Shown here: positions 1 to 9,598 of the stretch, piece by piece
How the letters are laid out: every line of letters starts with the position of its first letter
Position numbering within the stretch: the first letter of the stretch is position 1
Assembly: GCF_903815225.1 (NCBI RefSeq)
Contig: NZ_LR813084.1
Span: 5,046,001-5,110,000 of the forward strand
Direction of reading: 5' to 3'
Source: Delftia tsuruhatensis
GTDB lineage: Bacteria > Pseudomonadota > Gammaproteobacteria > Burkholderiales > Burkholderiaceae_C
DNA: 64,000 nucleotides
Made by a program: the position numbers and the translations under genes
Notes under the pieces: model-generated
Database searches by the model: none
The model's input: the letters and a program-made list of their open reading frames with translations, nothing else
Told to the model about the DNA's origin: nothing

Positions 1-861
1 ACGCTGGACGGCCTGCGCCTGCCCACGGGCTGCGCTGGTGCCGAGGAACTGCTGGCCGACTTTCTGCCGCGCCTGCCGCGCTACAAGCAGGCGCGCGACT
101 TTCCCGCCGTCAAGGGCCCCAGCTACCTGAGCGTGCACCTGCGCTTCGGCACCGTCTCCATCCGCCGCCTGGCGCGCCTGGCCTGGGAGCAGACACAGCA
201 GCAGCCCCACGATGCCGAAGGCGCGGCCACCTGGCTGTCGGAGCTGGTCTGGCGCGACTTCTACCTCCAGATCCTGGCGCATCACCCGCACGTGGTGCAT
301 GCCAGCTTCAAGCCCGCCTACGATGCCATCCAGTGGGATACCGGCCCCGAGGCCGATGCCTTGTTCGCCGCCTGGTGCGAGGGCCGCACCGGCTATCCGC
401 TGGTCGATGCCGCCATGCGCCAGTTGAACTCCACGGGCTACATGCACAACCGCCTGCGCATGGTGGCGGCCAGCTTCCTGGTCAAGGACCTGGGGATCGA
501 CTGGCGCCGTGGCGAAGCCTGGTTTGCGCGCCAGCTCAATGACTTCGACCTGGCCGCCAACAACGGCGGCTGGCAATGGGCGGCTTCCACGGGCTGCGAC
601 GCCCAGCCCTGGTTCCGCATCTTCAATCCGGTCACGCAAAGCCGGAAGTTCGACGCCGACGCACGCTTCATCGAGCGCTACGTGCCCGAACTGGCCCGCC
701 TGCCTGCCCCTCTGCGCCACGCGCCATGGCAGGCCAGACCGCTGGAGCTGGCCGAGGCCGGCGTGGTGCTGGGCACGGACTACCCCCATCCCGTGGTGGA
801 CCACGCAGCCGCGCGCGAGCGCACGCTGGCACGCTATGGTGTGGTCAAGCAGGCGGGTTGA
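1..861 (+). CDS. phrB: Deoxyribodipyrimidine photo-lyase, C-terminal part (5' end outside window)
   Basis: The reading frame is open from base 1, so the N-terminal antenna domain lies outside the window; 286 residues and the TGA stop are present. The visible part is the helical FAD-binding domain of class I CPD photolyases/cryptochromes: TGYPLVDAAMRQL, then YMHNRLRMVAASFL, then the NDFDLAANNGGWQWAASTG stretch that lines the FAD and lesion pocket, then IFNPVTQSRKFDADARFI. Family members repair cyclobutane pyrimidine dimers using blue light. The gene converges on the chpA operon and ends in a shared hairpin terminator. A cryptochrome cannot be fully excluded without the N-terminus, but the conserved WQWAASTG segment favours a repair enzyme. 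Confidence 0.93.
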   Translation, partial: TLDGLRLPTGCAGAEELLADFLPRLPRYKQARDFPAVKGPSYLSVHLRFGTVSIRRLARLAWEQTQQQPHDAEGAATWLSELVWRDFYLQILAHHPHVVHASFKPAYDAIQWDTGPEADALFAAWCEGRTGYPLVDAAMRQLNSTGYMHNRLRMVAASFLVKDLGIDWRRGEAWFARQLNDFDLAANNGGWQWAASTGCDAQPWFRIFNPVTQSRKFDADARFIERYVPELARLPAPLRHAPWQARPLELAEAGVVLGTDYPHPVVDHAAARERTLARYGVVKQAG

Positions 862-867
862 AAGAAA

Positions 868-891
868 AAAGAGCAGCGGCTGCTGCTCTTT
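868..891. terminator. Bidirectional intrinsic terminator between phrB and chpA
   Basis: A perfect 10-bp stem (AAAGAGCAGC / GCTGCTCTTT) with a GGCT loop lies 7 bp after the photolyase stop. The A-rich left flank makes a T-run for minus-strand transcripts and the right arm ends in TTT for plus-strand ones. It therefore serves both convergent genes. Confidence 0.85.
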
Positions 892-915
892 CCCGTTGAC
901 GGCAAGCGCCTGCGT

Positions 916-3900
916 TCAGGCATCCTGGCTCTGGGGCTCGGGGTCTGCCTGCAGCGACTGCGGCGCCGGCTCGGTACGACCATCTTGCAGGGAGTAGTGC
1001 TGGATCAGGCCCAGCAACTCCTCGTCCGAATAGGGCTTGCCCAGGTAGTGGTTGGCGCCCAGCTCGCGCGCCATCTCGCGGTGCTTTTGCGCGATGCGCG
1101 AGGTGATCATGACCACCGGCAGGTCGCGCAAGGCCTCGTCGGCGCGGATGTTGCGCAGCAGGTCGAACCCGTCCATGCGCGGCATCTCGATGTCGGACAG
1201 CACCAGGGTCGGGCGTTCCTCGGCCAGGCGCTCCATGGCCTGCAGGCCGTCGGCCGCCAGGGCCACGCGGTAGCCTTCGCGCTGAAGCAGGCGCTGGGTG
1301 ACGCGGCGCACGGTGATGGAGTCGTCCACCACCAGCACCAGCGGCACCGAGGCCGGCCCCGCACTGGCCAGCACGGCTTCGCCGCCGCCCTCGCCGGCCT
1401 CGCGCTCGGTCTGCTCGGTGCGGGCACGCACCTCGTCGCCATAGACGTTGGCCAGGGCCACGGGGTTGTAGATCTGCACCACGGCGCCCGAGGCCAGCAC
1501 CGACATGCCGGTCAGGCCCGGCAGCCGCGCCAGTTGCGGCCCCAGGTTCTTGATCACCACTTCCTGGTTGCCCAGCACTTCGTCCACGTGCAGCGCGATG
1601 CGCTGCGATGCACTGCGCAGGATGACCACGGGCCGGGTGCGGCCCACGGTCTCCTCGCTGCGCAGCGAGGACTGCCACAGCGCGCCGGCCCAGTAGAACG
1701 GCAGGGTCTCGCCGCCATCCTCGAAGGCATGGCCGGCGTAGGCGCGCTCCAGCAGCTCCAGCGGGGCACGGCGCACGATCTCCACCAGGCTGGCCGGCAC
1801 GCCGACCAGCAACTGGCCCGCACGCAGCATGACCACCTGGGTGACGGCGGTCGTCAGCGGCAGCACGAGGCGGAAGGCGCTGCCACGGCCGGCCTCGCTG
1901 TGGGTCTCGATGCGCCCGCCCAGGGCATTGACCTCGGAGCGCACCACGTCCATGCCGATGCCGCGCCCGGCCACGCCGGTGACCTCGGTGGCGGTGGTGA
2001 AGCCCGGCTCGAAGATCAGGCGGCCCGCATCCTCGGCCGTCAGCGGCTGGTCCTCGGGCCACAGGCCCTGGGCCACGGCCTTGTCGCGGATGCGCTGCAG
2101 GTTCAGGCCGGCGCCGTCGTCCTCGACCGACAGGGCCACGTCGTTGCGCTCCTGGCTCAGGATGATCTCGATGGTGCCCATGGCGGGCTTGCCGGCCTCG
2201 GCGCGCTGCTCGGGCGATTCGATGCCGTGGGCCACGCAGTTGCGCAGCAGGTGCTCGAAGGCCGGCATCATGCGGTCCAGCATGCCGCGGTCCATCTCGA
2301 TGGTGCCGCCCAGGATGTTCAGCCGCACCTGCTTGCCCATCTCCTTGGAGGTCTGGCGCACGACGGCATACAGGCGCTCGGCCAGGGAGTCGAACTCCAC
2401 CATGCGCGTGCGCAGCAGGTCGCGCTGCAGCTCGCGCGCCTGGCGGCCCTGGGCGACCAGGTCGTCCTCGGCACCGGCCATGTCGCGCTGCAGATTGCGC
2501 TGCACGGTGGCCACGTCGTTGACCGACTCGGCCATCATCCGAGTGAGCTCCTGCACGCGCGTGAAACGGTCGAACTCCAGCGGATCGAAGCCTGCGGCCG
2601 AGTCCTTGGACAGGGCCAGGCGCGACTGCATCTGGCTCTCGGCCTGGACTTCGATGTCGCGCAACTGCATGCGCAGGCGCTCCAGGTTGCCGGCCAGCTC
2701 GTCCAGCGAGCCACGGGCCTGGGCCAGGCGCACATCGACACGCGAACGGGCGATCAGCACCTCGCCGGCCTGGCTGATCAGGCGGTCCAGCAACTGGGCC
2801 CGCACGCGCACGGTCTGCTGCGCTCCCGCACGCAGTGGCGGTGTCACAGGCGCGGGCAGAGAGATGGCCGGGGCCGCCTGCACCGCATCGGTTCCTGCCG
2901 GGACGTCGGCGTCGGCGAGCGCAGACTCCACCTGGGGCGACTCATCGGCCAGCCCCAGCGGTGTCTCCTGGACCTGCTCGCCGGCGACGCGCAAGACGTC
3001 GAAGCCGGCCTGCAGCGCGTCGAAATTGCCCAGCAACGGCTCGATCTGCTCGGCCGTCGGAGATTCGCCATCGACCTGCTCGACCGCGGATTCGAGCCGG
3101 TGGGCCATTTCGCCCAGGCGCATGGCGCCCGCAAGGCGGGCACTTCCCTTGAGCGTGTGCAGGGCGCGCAACGTCTCGTTGCGCGCCTCGTCCAGCGAGG
3201 GCCGGCCATGCCAGCGGCGCAGTGCGGCACCCAGGCGCGGCAGCAGCTCGACGGCCTCCTCCTCGAAGATGGGGAACAGGTCCGGATCGACTTCGTCCAG
3301 CGCGTCGATGTCGTCGTCCAGGTCGCTGCCCACGGCCACGGCATGGGCGATGGCCTCGTCGATGCGGCGCTGCAGTTCGGCTTCGTGGCGGACATCGTTG
3401 ACCAGCGGCCGCATGGAGTAGGCCCCGGCGGGGCTGGGATCCTGCGCCGCGGCGTCGAGCACGGCATCCGCCACGCCATCGGACGCCGCGGAGTCTTCGG
3501 CCTCGATGGCGTCGAGGCGGCTGTCCGGAGCATCGGCGATCTCGATGTCGAGTGCCAGCAAGGCTTGCAGTGCCTCTTCCACGCCGGGTTGCGGCGTCTT
3601 GAGGAAGCCCGCAGCGAACTGGTGCAGCAGGCGCCGCACCTCGTCGGAGGCGGCGATGCAGGCGGCGATCTGCGCGGGCTCGCCGCGGCGCTGCGGCTGC
3701 AGGTGGGCCAGCGTGTGCTCCAGCAGGCGCGCCAGGTCCGACAAGGCCTTGAATCCCACGGTGGCCGAACTGCCGGCCAGCGAGTGCGCGAAGGCGATCG
3801 CATCGTCGGGCACGGATTCATGCGGCTCGGCGGCCCAGCGCTGCAGTGACAGATCCAGGCGGCGAGACCATTCGTCAGCCTCGTTGAGGTAGACGCCGTA

Positions 3901-6900
3901 CAGCGGTGCACTGATGCGCAGGCCGTCGACGATCTTGAAGCCATCGGCCTCGGCGGCGGTCTGGACGGCGTCGGACGGGTCGGTGCCATCGGGCAGCAGG
4001 GCATCGGCGGCCTCCCCGTCGGCGGGGGAGGCGAGAGCCTGCGCCGGCTCCAGGACTGGCTCCAAGGCCGGCGCCTGGGCCGCTTCGGGCGGCGTCACCG
4101 CCTGGGTCAGCTCCAGATCCAGGCCCTCGAAGGGCGCAAGAGGCATGGGGCGCTGCGACGGCGCATGCCCGTCCGCATCCTGCGCCTCGGGGTCGGCCTC
4201 GGCATCCCCATGCGCACCGGCCGGCACCTCGGGCACCGCCGGCAGATCGGAGGAAATGGCGGCCAGCGCCTGCTGCTCGCTGTCCCGCATGGCAGCCTCG
4301 AAGGCCGCGAAGTCCAGTTCCTCGACGGCATCGGTGGCCAGCAAGGCAGGCGCCTCGGAGGCAGCCGGGTCCTGCGCCTGCGCGAACTCCAGGGGCGGCA
4401 GGTCGTCCTGGCCATCCTGCGGCACGGTGGGCGCCGGCTGAGGGTCCAGGAAGTCGAAGTCCACTGCCATGTCCTGGGCGCCAATCGGGTCGACGTTGTG
4501 GGCGGCGTTGGTGTCGCCGTCGCCATCGGCCCTGGTGTCGCCGCCGGCATCCATGCCGCTGGCCTTCGGCAACTCGGCCGGAGCCTGCTGCGCAGCCTGG
4601 TCCGCCACCGTCTCGGTCCCGGGCTGCGCCCGGCGGTCGGAGCGTGGCACCAGGGCCACTTCGGCGCGCAGCCCTTCGAGGCGCATGGCATCGGCCGCAG
4701 CACGGAAAGGCGTGGCCTGCCAGGCCTCGGCCTGGCGGCGCTCTATGGCCGAGGCCCAGGCCCCGAAGGCGCGCAGCGCGTCGCCGGCCAGCTCCTGCAT
4801 GGGCTGGGGCATGGGCTTTTGCTCGGCCAGCCAGGCATTGAGCATCTGCTCCATGGCCCAGCCGGCTTCGCCGAATTCATCGAGGCCGACCATGCGCGAG
4901 CTGCCCTTGAGCGTATGGAAGGCGCGGCGCAGCGTGGTCTGCTCGCTGAGGTTGCCGGGCTCCTCGGCCAGGGCCCGCAGGGCCTGCAGGCCGTTGTCCA
5001 CGACCTCGCGGGCCTCTTCGAGGAAGATGCCCAGCAATTCGTCGTCCGAATCCTCCTCCGAGACCGACAGGCCCGCCGGGGGGAGTGCGGGCTCGGGCTC
5101 GGGCTCGGGCTCGGGCGGGAGGGTGGCCACCGGCTCCAGCCCCACGGCAGCCGACGCTGCGGCAGCCGGTGCTGCGGCAGCCGGTGCTGCGGCAGCCGAC
5201 GCTGCGGCAGCCGACGCTGCGGGCTCGGTGACGGCCCGGGCGAATTGCGCCAGTTCCGCAGCATCGGCCAGCCCGTCGGGTTCGGCCACGGCCGCCTGTG
5301 GTGCCTCGCCGGCTGCGGCATGCGCGGGCGCGGGTGCGGGCACGCTGGGCTCCATGAGCACCTCCTGCGCCTGCGGCTGCTCTGGCTGCGGCACGGGCAG
5401 CGGCTGCGCCAGGGCAACGGCTTCGCGCTGCGGCGGCACGGCGGCACGGTCCAGGGCCGGCAACTGCTCAGGCGCCTTGCCGGCATCATCGGCGCGGTGG
5501 CCGCGGCGGCCCATGACGATGCGCAGGCCGCCCTCGGCCTCGTCATAGACGAAGAGCTTGCGCGCCATGCTGCGCTGGTAGCTCAGCATGTCGATCAGGA
5601 AGCCCATGGCCCCCAGGCTGTTGCCCAGCTTGTCGAAGACCGTCGCGCGGTCGGCCTCGGCAATCTCGCCCAGCACGAGGCGCTCCACGGTCTCGCGCAT
5701 GCGCTGCATGGCCTGGGTGGCCTGGTCCAGCCCCAGCACCGAGAGCACGCCGCGCATCTGCGCCATCTGGCCCGAGACCGGTGCCAGCACGGTGGCGTCG
5801 GCCGGGTTGCGGAAGTACTGGTCCAGGTGGCGCTCGGCCTCGGCCAGCGTGGCGCGCAGCTCGCCCACGACCGAGCCCATGGTCTGGTGGTCGCTGGCCT
5901 GGCGGTACAGCTCCTCCATCCAGGGCTCCAGCGGCCGTGCGGGCGCGCCCTGCAGGGACTCCTCCAGGCGCTGTACCAGATTGGCGGACTGGGCCGCGAG
6001 TTCCTCGTCGCCCATGTCCATGGTGGCGAACGCGGCCTGCAGGTAGAGCACCGCGGTCGCCACCTCCATGGCCAGCTCGGCCGGCGGCGGCTCGCCGATG
6101 CGTGCCACGGTCTCGGCCACCTTGATCAGCATGCGTGCCAGTCCGTGGCTGGCCGGGTGCAGCTTGACCAGGGATTCGGCCACCTGGGCGAACTGGTCCA
6201 CCACGGTCTTGGTCCGGGCTCGGTCGCCGCCCGCCAGGGCCGACCAGGTTTCCGCCGCCGTGGTGATGCGCTTGCGCGCCTGCACGAGCACGGCGGGGTC
6301 GTAGCGGCCAAAGCGTGTCTGCTGGTAGTCCACCTGGGGCTGGGCCTGCATGCCGTAGGCCTGGCGCACGGCCTGCAGCGCCGCACCTGCCTGCTCGGCG
6401 GGCCGCGCCTGGGCGCAGAAGAACAGCAGGTCCTGCAGCAGCCGCGCGGGCGGCGTGCGGTCGCCCCTGGCCATGGCCGCGTACTGCATGAGCACGCGCG
6501 ATGCCATGCGCTTGACGTAGAGGTCCACGACGATCAGCCCGCGCGACTGTGCATCGAAGAAGCCTGCCGCCACCTTCCAGAAGCTGCGCGCGGTGACATC
6601 CTCGGTCTGCCCCACGGCAAAGCGCAGGCACAGGTCGCGCATCTGGGCGGCGGCCTCGCGGTCGTCGCTCTTGACCATGCGCAGCACCACGCCGTCGAGC
6701 AGGGCCCGGGCATCGGCCCCATAGGCCAGCGGCTCGGGCTGGCGCGCCCATCCGGGCTCGCGCGCACGGCGCTCGGCGGGCCACAGGTCGGCCGGATGCA
6801 CCTTGTCGTTGCCGGCCAGCGCCTGGGTGTCGCGGTACTGGGGGAACAGGGCCACGGCCGAGACGCTCTTGCCGGCCAGCACGGTTTCCAGGTATTCGAT

Positions 6901-7269
6901 CAGGGCGAAGCTGGCACGCTCCAGCGTGGAGGCGGCCTGGTCGGTGCACAGCTCGGGGCGCTGCACGAAGCGCTGCACGGCGCTTTCCATGCCGCGCAGC
7001 ACCAGGGCCGGAGAGCCCAGGCCCACCATTTCCAGCGCGCCACAGGCCTGGTGCAGTTGCTGGCGGGCGATGCGCAGGGCCGAGGTGTCGAGCTCCTCGA
7101 GGTCCGAGGCCCGCGCCGCATCGGCATCGCGCACGAAACGGGCCACGGCCTTGCTGGCCCCTTCCAGCGACTTGCGCAGCTCATCGAGCACCCAGGCCAG
7201 CGGGCCCAGATCCTGTTCGGTGTGCGCGGCCTGCGCCGCGCCCGTTTGCGATTCGTCAACCACTGACAT
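916..7269 (-). CDS. chpA: ChpA/PilL-type hybrid chemotaxis histidine kinase of type IV pili
   Basis: A 2117-residue CheA-like kinase of the Pil-Chp twitching-motility pathway. Phosphotransfer (Hpt) motifs with an intact His are at about H73 (HQACGALEMVG, divergent), H785 (HTLKGSSRMVG), H1162 (HSLAGSSATVG) and H1371 (HTLKGSARLAG). A further Hpt-like segment has Gln in place of His (QMAQMRGVLSVLG). Next come a dimerisation helix, a HATPase domain near residue 1680 (HLLRNCVAHGIES), a CheW-like domain, and a receiver domain with VVDDS and phospho-acceptor D2026. Long Ala/Pro/Glu linkers join the Hpt modules. The start at 7269 (MSVVDES) follows GGGGAA; a longer frame starting at 7335 overlaps pilJ and is less likely. 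It is the last gene of the pilGHIJ-chpA operon. Confidence 0.95.
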   Translation of the reverse strand: MSVVDESQTGAAQAAHTEQDLGPLAWVLDELRKSLEGASKAVARFVRDADAARASDLEELDTSALRIARQQLHQACGALEMVGLGSPALVLRGMESAVQRFVQRPELCTDQAASTLERASFALIEYLETVLAGKSVSAVALFPQYRDTQALAGNDKVHPADLWPAERRAREPGWARQPEPLAYGADARALLDGVVLRMVKSDDREAAAQMRDLCLRFAVGQTEDVTARSFWKVAAGFFDAQSRGLIVVDLYVKRMASRVLMQYAAMARGDRTPPARLLQDLLFFCAQARPAEQAGAALQAVRQAYGMQAQPQVDYQQTRFGRYDPAVLVQARKRITTAAETWSALAGGDRARTKTVVDQFAQVAESLVKLHPASHGLARMLIKVAETVARIGEPPPAELAMEVATAVLYLQAAFATMDMGDEELAAQSANLVQRLEESLQGAPARPLEPWMEELYRQASDHQTMGSVVGELRATLAEAERHLDQYFRNPADATVLAPVSGQMAQMRGVLSVLGLDQATQAMQRMRETVERLVLGEIAEADRATVFDKLGNSLGAMGFLIDMLSYQRSMARKLFVYDEAEGGLRIVMGRRGHRADDAGKAPEQLPALDRAAVPPQREAVALAQPLPVPQPEQPQAQEVLMEPSVPAPAPAHAAAGEAPQAAVAEPDGLADAAELAQFARAVTEPAASAAAASAAAAPAAAAPAAAASAAVGLEPVATLPPEPEPEPEPALPPAGLSVSEEDSDDELLGIFLEEAREVVDNGLQALRALAEEPGNLSEQTTLRRAFHTLKGSSRMVGLDEFGEAGWAMEQMLNAWLAEQKPMPQPMQELAGDALRAFGAWASAIERRQAEAWQATPFRAAADAMRLEGLRAEVALVPRSDRRAQPGTETVADQAAQQAPAELPKASGMDAGGDTRADGDGDTNAAHNVDPIGAQDMAVDFDFLDPQPAPTVPQDGQDDLPPLEFAQAQDPAASEAPALLATDAVEELDFAAFEAAMRDSEQQALAAISSDLPAVPEVPAGAHGDAEADPEAQDADGHAPSQRPMPLAPFEGLDLELTQAVTPPEAAQAPALEPVLEPAQALASPADGEAADALLPDGTDPSDAVQTAAEADGFKIVDGLRISAPLYGVYLNEADEWSRRLDLSLQRWAAEPHESVPDDAIAFAHSLAGSSATVGFKALSDLARLLEHTLAHLQPQRRGEPAQIAACIAASDEVRRLLHQFAAGFLKTPQPGVEEALQALLALDIEIADAPDSRLDAIEAEDSAASDGVADAVLDAAAQDPSPAGAYSMRPLVNDVRHEAELQRRIDEAIAHAVAVGSDLDDDIDALDEVDPDLFPIFEEEAVELLPRLGAALRRWHGRPSLDEARNETLRALHTLKGSARLAGAMRLGEMAHRLESAVEQVDGESPTAEQIEPLLGNFDALQAGFDVLRVAGEQVQETPLGLADESPQVESALADADVPAGTDAVQAAPAISLPAPVTPPLRAGAQQTVRVRAQLLDRLISQAGEVLIARSRVDVRLAQARGSLDELAGNLERLRMQLRDIEVQAESQMQSRLALSKDSAAGFDPLEFDRFTRVQELTRMMAESVNDVATVQRNLQRDMAGAEDDLVAQGRQARELQRDLLRTRMVEFDSLAERLYAVVRQTSKEMGKQVRLNILGGTIEMDRGMLDRMMPAFEHLLRNCVAHGIESPEQRAEAGKPAMGTIEIILSQERNDVALSVEDDGAGLNLQRIRDKAVAQGLWPEDQPLTAEDAGRLIFEPGFTTATEVTGVAGRGIGMDVVRSEVNALGGRIETHSEAGRGSAFRLVLPLTTAVTQVVMLRAGQLLVGVPASLVEIVRRAPLELLERAYAGHAFEDGGETLPFYWAGALWQSSLRSEETVGRTRPVVILRSASQRIALHVDEVLGNQEVVIKNLGPQLARLPGLTGMSVLASGAVVQIYNPVALANVYGDEVRARTEQTEREAGEGGGEAVLASAGPASVPLVLVVDDSITVRRVTQRLLQREGYRVALAADGLQAMERLAEERPTLVLSDIEMPRMDGFDLLRNIRADEALRDLPVVMITSRIAQKHREMARELGANHYLGKPYSDEELLGLIQHYSLQDGRTEPAPQSLQADPEPQSQDA
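5091..5114. repeat. Hexamer tandem repeat (GCTCGG x4) inside chpA
   Basis: Four exact GCTCGG units encode an alternating Pro-Glu linker in ChpA on the minus strand. Each unit is two codons, so copy-number change keeps the frame. Confidence 0.85.
5146..5220. repeat. 15-bp tandem repeat (x5) inside chpA
   Basis: Five head-to-tail 15-bp units, GGCAGCCGACGCTGC or the variant GGCAGCCGGTGCTGC, in the order A-B-B-A-A. They encode an Ala-rich linker ahead of the first canonical Hpt domain. Unit length is a multiple of three, so expansion or contraction changes linker length without a frameshift. Confidence 0.9.
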
Positions 7270-7327
7270 GGACAGTTCCCCAGGCCGCCAGGGCCTGTGC
7301 TTAGGTAGAGGTGGGCCGTGAACCGGG

Positions 7328-9580
7328 TCAGGCAATCTTGAAACGAGCCACCGACTGGCGCAGCTCCTCGGCCATGTGCGACAGCTCGCGCACCTGCTGT
7401 GCCGTGGTGCGCGTGCCTTCGCCGGTCTGCTCGGTCACCGCAAAAATGTGCTGGATATTCTCGGCCACATCGTTGGCCAGTTCGGCTTCGCGCGAGGTGG
7501 AGGAGGAAATCAGCTCGATCAGTTCGGCCAGGCGGCGCGACACGGAGTCGATCTCGGTCAGCGCCGTGCCGGCGGAGTCGGACAGGCGAGCGCCCTCGAC
7601 CACACCCTGGGTGGAGCGCTCCATGGCGGCCACCGCATCCTGGGTGTCGGTCTGAATCGCCTTCACCAGCGCCGCGATCTGGCGCGTCGCGTCGGCCGAG
7701 CGTTCGGCCAGCCGCTGCACTTCCTCGGCCACCACCGAGAAGCCCCGGCCCGCTTCACCGGCCGATGCCGCCTGGATGGCGGCATTCAGCGCCAGCACGT
7801 TGGTCTGTTCGGTAATGTCGGAGATCAGCTCGGTGATTTCACCGATCTCCTGCGAGGATTCACCCAGGCGCTTGATGCGCTTGGAGGTTTCCTGGATCTG
7901 GTCGCGGATGGAGTTCATGCCGCCGATGGCGTTCTGCACGGCCTTCAGGCCCAGGTCCGCGGCCTCCAGCGACTGGCGCGCCACCTGGGCCGATTCCTGC
8001 GCCTGGGTGGACACGTCGTTGATGCGGCCCGCCATGTCCAGCACCGAGCGGCCGGTTTCACGGATCTCGCGCAGCTGCTCGGTCGATGCGGCCAGCAGCT
8101 CGGTGGAGTTGGCATCCACCTCGGCCGTGGTCTGCGCCACGCGCGTGGCGGTGTTCTGCACGCTGCCCACCAGGGCACGCAGCTCTTCCACCGTGTAGTT
8201 CACCGAGTCGGCGATGGCGCCGGTGATGTCCTCGGTCACGGTGGCTTCCTGGGTCAGGTCGCCCTCGGCCACCGACTGCAGTTCGTTCATCAGCCGCAAA
8301 ATGGCCGCCTGGTTGGCATCGTTGATGCGCTTGGCCTCATGCTCCTGCACGCGCGACTCTTCCTGGCGGCGTTCGGCCGCTTCCTGGCGCAACCGGCTGT
8401 CGAGCAGCTGCACGCGCGACAGACCCACGCCGCACAGCAGCACCAGCACGGTGGCCAGGGCCAGCAGGCCCATGGGCAGCGAGCCGATGCCGGCGCCGCC
8501 CTGCAGCTTGTTCTGCAGGTCTTCGAGATGGCGGCGCAGCGGCTCGCTGTCGGCGTTGATCGCGGTCTGGGCCTCGCGGGCGGAGACCAGGCCCTGGAGG
8601 TTGCCCAGGATGGCGCTGGCCTGGGTACGGGTCTCTTCGTAGAGCTTGATGAGCGCCTCGATCTGCTCGCGCGTCTGGCCGTCGCGCGTGGCGGGAAGGC
8701 GCAGTTCGCTGCTGCCGCCCAGCAGGCTTTCGGAGATTTCCTTGAAGGAGTTCAAGTCCTTGCCCAGCAGGAAAACGGCCTCGGGGCTCACGCCCTCGGC
8801 GGTCTGGAACTCGTTGGCCGACTTGCCGATACGCTGCGTCAGCATCACCAGCTGGCCGGCGGCCGAGATCTCGGCAGGGCTGGCACCCTGCTGGAGCTTG
8901 AGCGAGGAAATGGTTTCCGCGATTTCCAGCAGGTCCGACGACTGCCGGTTGATGGTGCGCAGCGCGTCACCGACCTGGGTCAGGATCTGCTTTTGCTCCA
9001 TCACGACCTTGGCGCTCTGCTCGGCACGCTCCATCAGCGGTGTGATCTGGCCCAGCTCGTCGGCATAGGCATCGCCCAGCGGACGCACGCCCATGGCATC
9101 GTCTCCCGAGGCGATGGCGCGCACGTTGCGTGCCAGCACGCCGGCGCTGTCCTGCACGTCCGCGAAGGATGCGGGTGCGCCCGTCAGTGCCTGGGAGACC
9201 GACTTGGCCAGCCGCTGCGACTGCATCAGCGCCTGGCCGGTGGCAGCCAGTTGCTGGGCCGAGCCGTCCGCCTGGCGCAGCGCCCAGGCCGCTGCCAGCA
9301 CCAGGGCCAGCACGGAGACCCCCAGCAGCGTGGACAGCGTGCGCTGGTGGCGCGCCGCAGGCGCGCGGCCCAGCAGCGGCAAGGTCACCAGGTCCTGATC
9401 CAGGCCCCTGTCCGCCTCGCGGTCGGCATTGGCATCCGGCGCGCCCTGCACGGTCAGGGAGGCATCGAGCGCATACATGTCCTGGGAGACGGTGTCTCCG
9501 AGCATGCTGTTGTCCGCGCCCGTGCCGGAGTCGGCAGGCTTGCGCTGGAAGCGATTTGCAAGACGTTGCAAGAATGACAT
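7328..9580 (-). CDS. pilJ: Twitching-motility methyl-accepting chemotaxis protein PilJ
   Basis: A 750-residue transmembrane chemoreceptor. The N-terminal cytoplasmic tail of about 80 residues is followed by TM1 (about 83-101), a periplasmic helical sensor region with two PilJ-type helical repeats, and TM2 (about 363-385). A HAMP-like segment then leads into a long MCP signalling domain whose conserved hairpin tip (ITEQTNVLALNAAIQAASAG) lies at about 575-600. It should couple via PilI to the ChpA kinase. The start at 9580 follows AGG at a suitable distance. Downstream chpA begins 58 bp after the stop. No CheB/CheR-type adaptation genes are visible next to this operon. Confidence 0.94.
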   Translation of the reverse strand: MSFLQRLANRFQRKPADSGTGADNSMLGDTVSQDMYALDASLTVQGAPDANADREADRGLDQDLVTLPLLGRAPAARHQRTLSTLLGVSVLALVLAAAWALRQADGSAQQLAATGQALMQSQRLAKSVSQALTGAPASFADVQDSAGVLARNVRAIASGDDAMGVRPLGDAYADELGQITPLMERAEQSAKVVMEQKQILTQVGDALRTINRQSSDLLEIAETISSLKLQQGASPAEISAAGQLVMLTQRIGKSANEFQTAEGVSPEAVFLLGKDLNSFKEISESLLGGSSELRLPATRDGQTREQIEALIKLYEETRTQASAILGNLQGLVSAREAQTAINADSEPLRRHLEDLQNKLQGGAGIGSLPMGLLALATVLVLLCGVGLSRVQLLDSRLRQEAAERRQEESRVQEHEAKRINDANQAAILRLMNELQSVAEGDLTQEATVTEDITGAIADSVNYTVEELRALVGSVQNTATRVAQTTAEVDANSTELLAASTEQLREIRETGRSVLDMAGRINDVSTQAQESAQVARQSLEAADLGLKAVQNAIGGMNSIRDQIQETSKRIKRLGESSQEIGEITELISDITEQTNVLALNAAIQAASAGEAGRGFSVVAEEVQRLAERSADATRQIAALVKAIQTDTQDAVAAMERSTQGVVEGARLSDSAGTALTEIDSVSRRLAELIELISSSTSREAELANDVAENIQHIFAVTEQTGEGTRTTAQQVRELSHMAEELRQSVARFKIA

Positions 9581-9598
9581 GGGACGACCTTCAGATAC

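Noticed and set aside
985-7266. Long plus-strand open frames (985-3849 and 4165-7266)
   Set aside because: They are His/Gln/Gly-rich antisense shadows of chpA, typical of GC-rich DNA, with no recognisable domains.
7270-7335. N-terminal extension of chpA starting at 7335
   Set aside because: It overlaps the pilJ end, and the ATG at 7269 has a better ribosome site and a sensible N-terminus.
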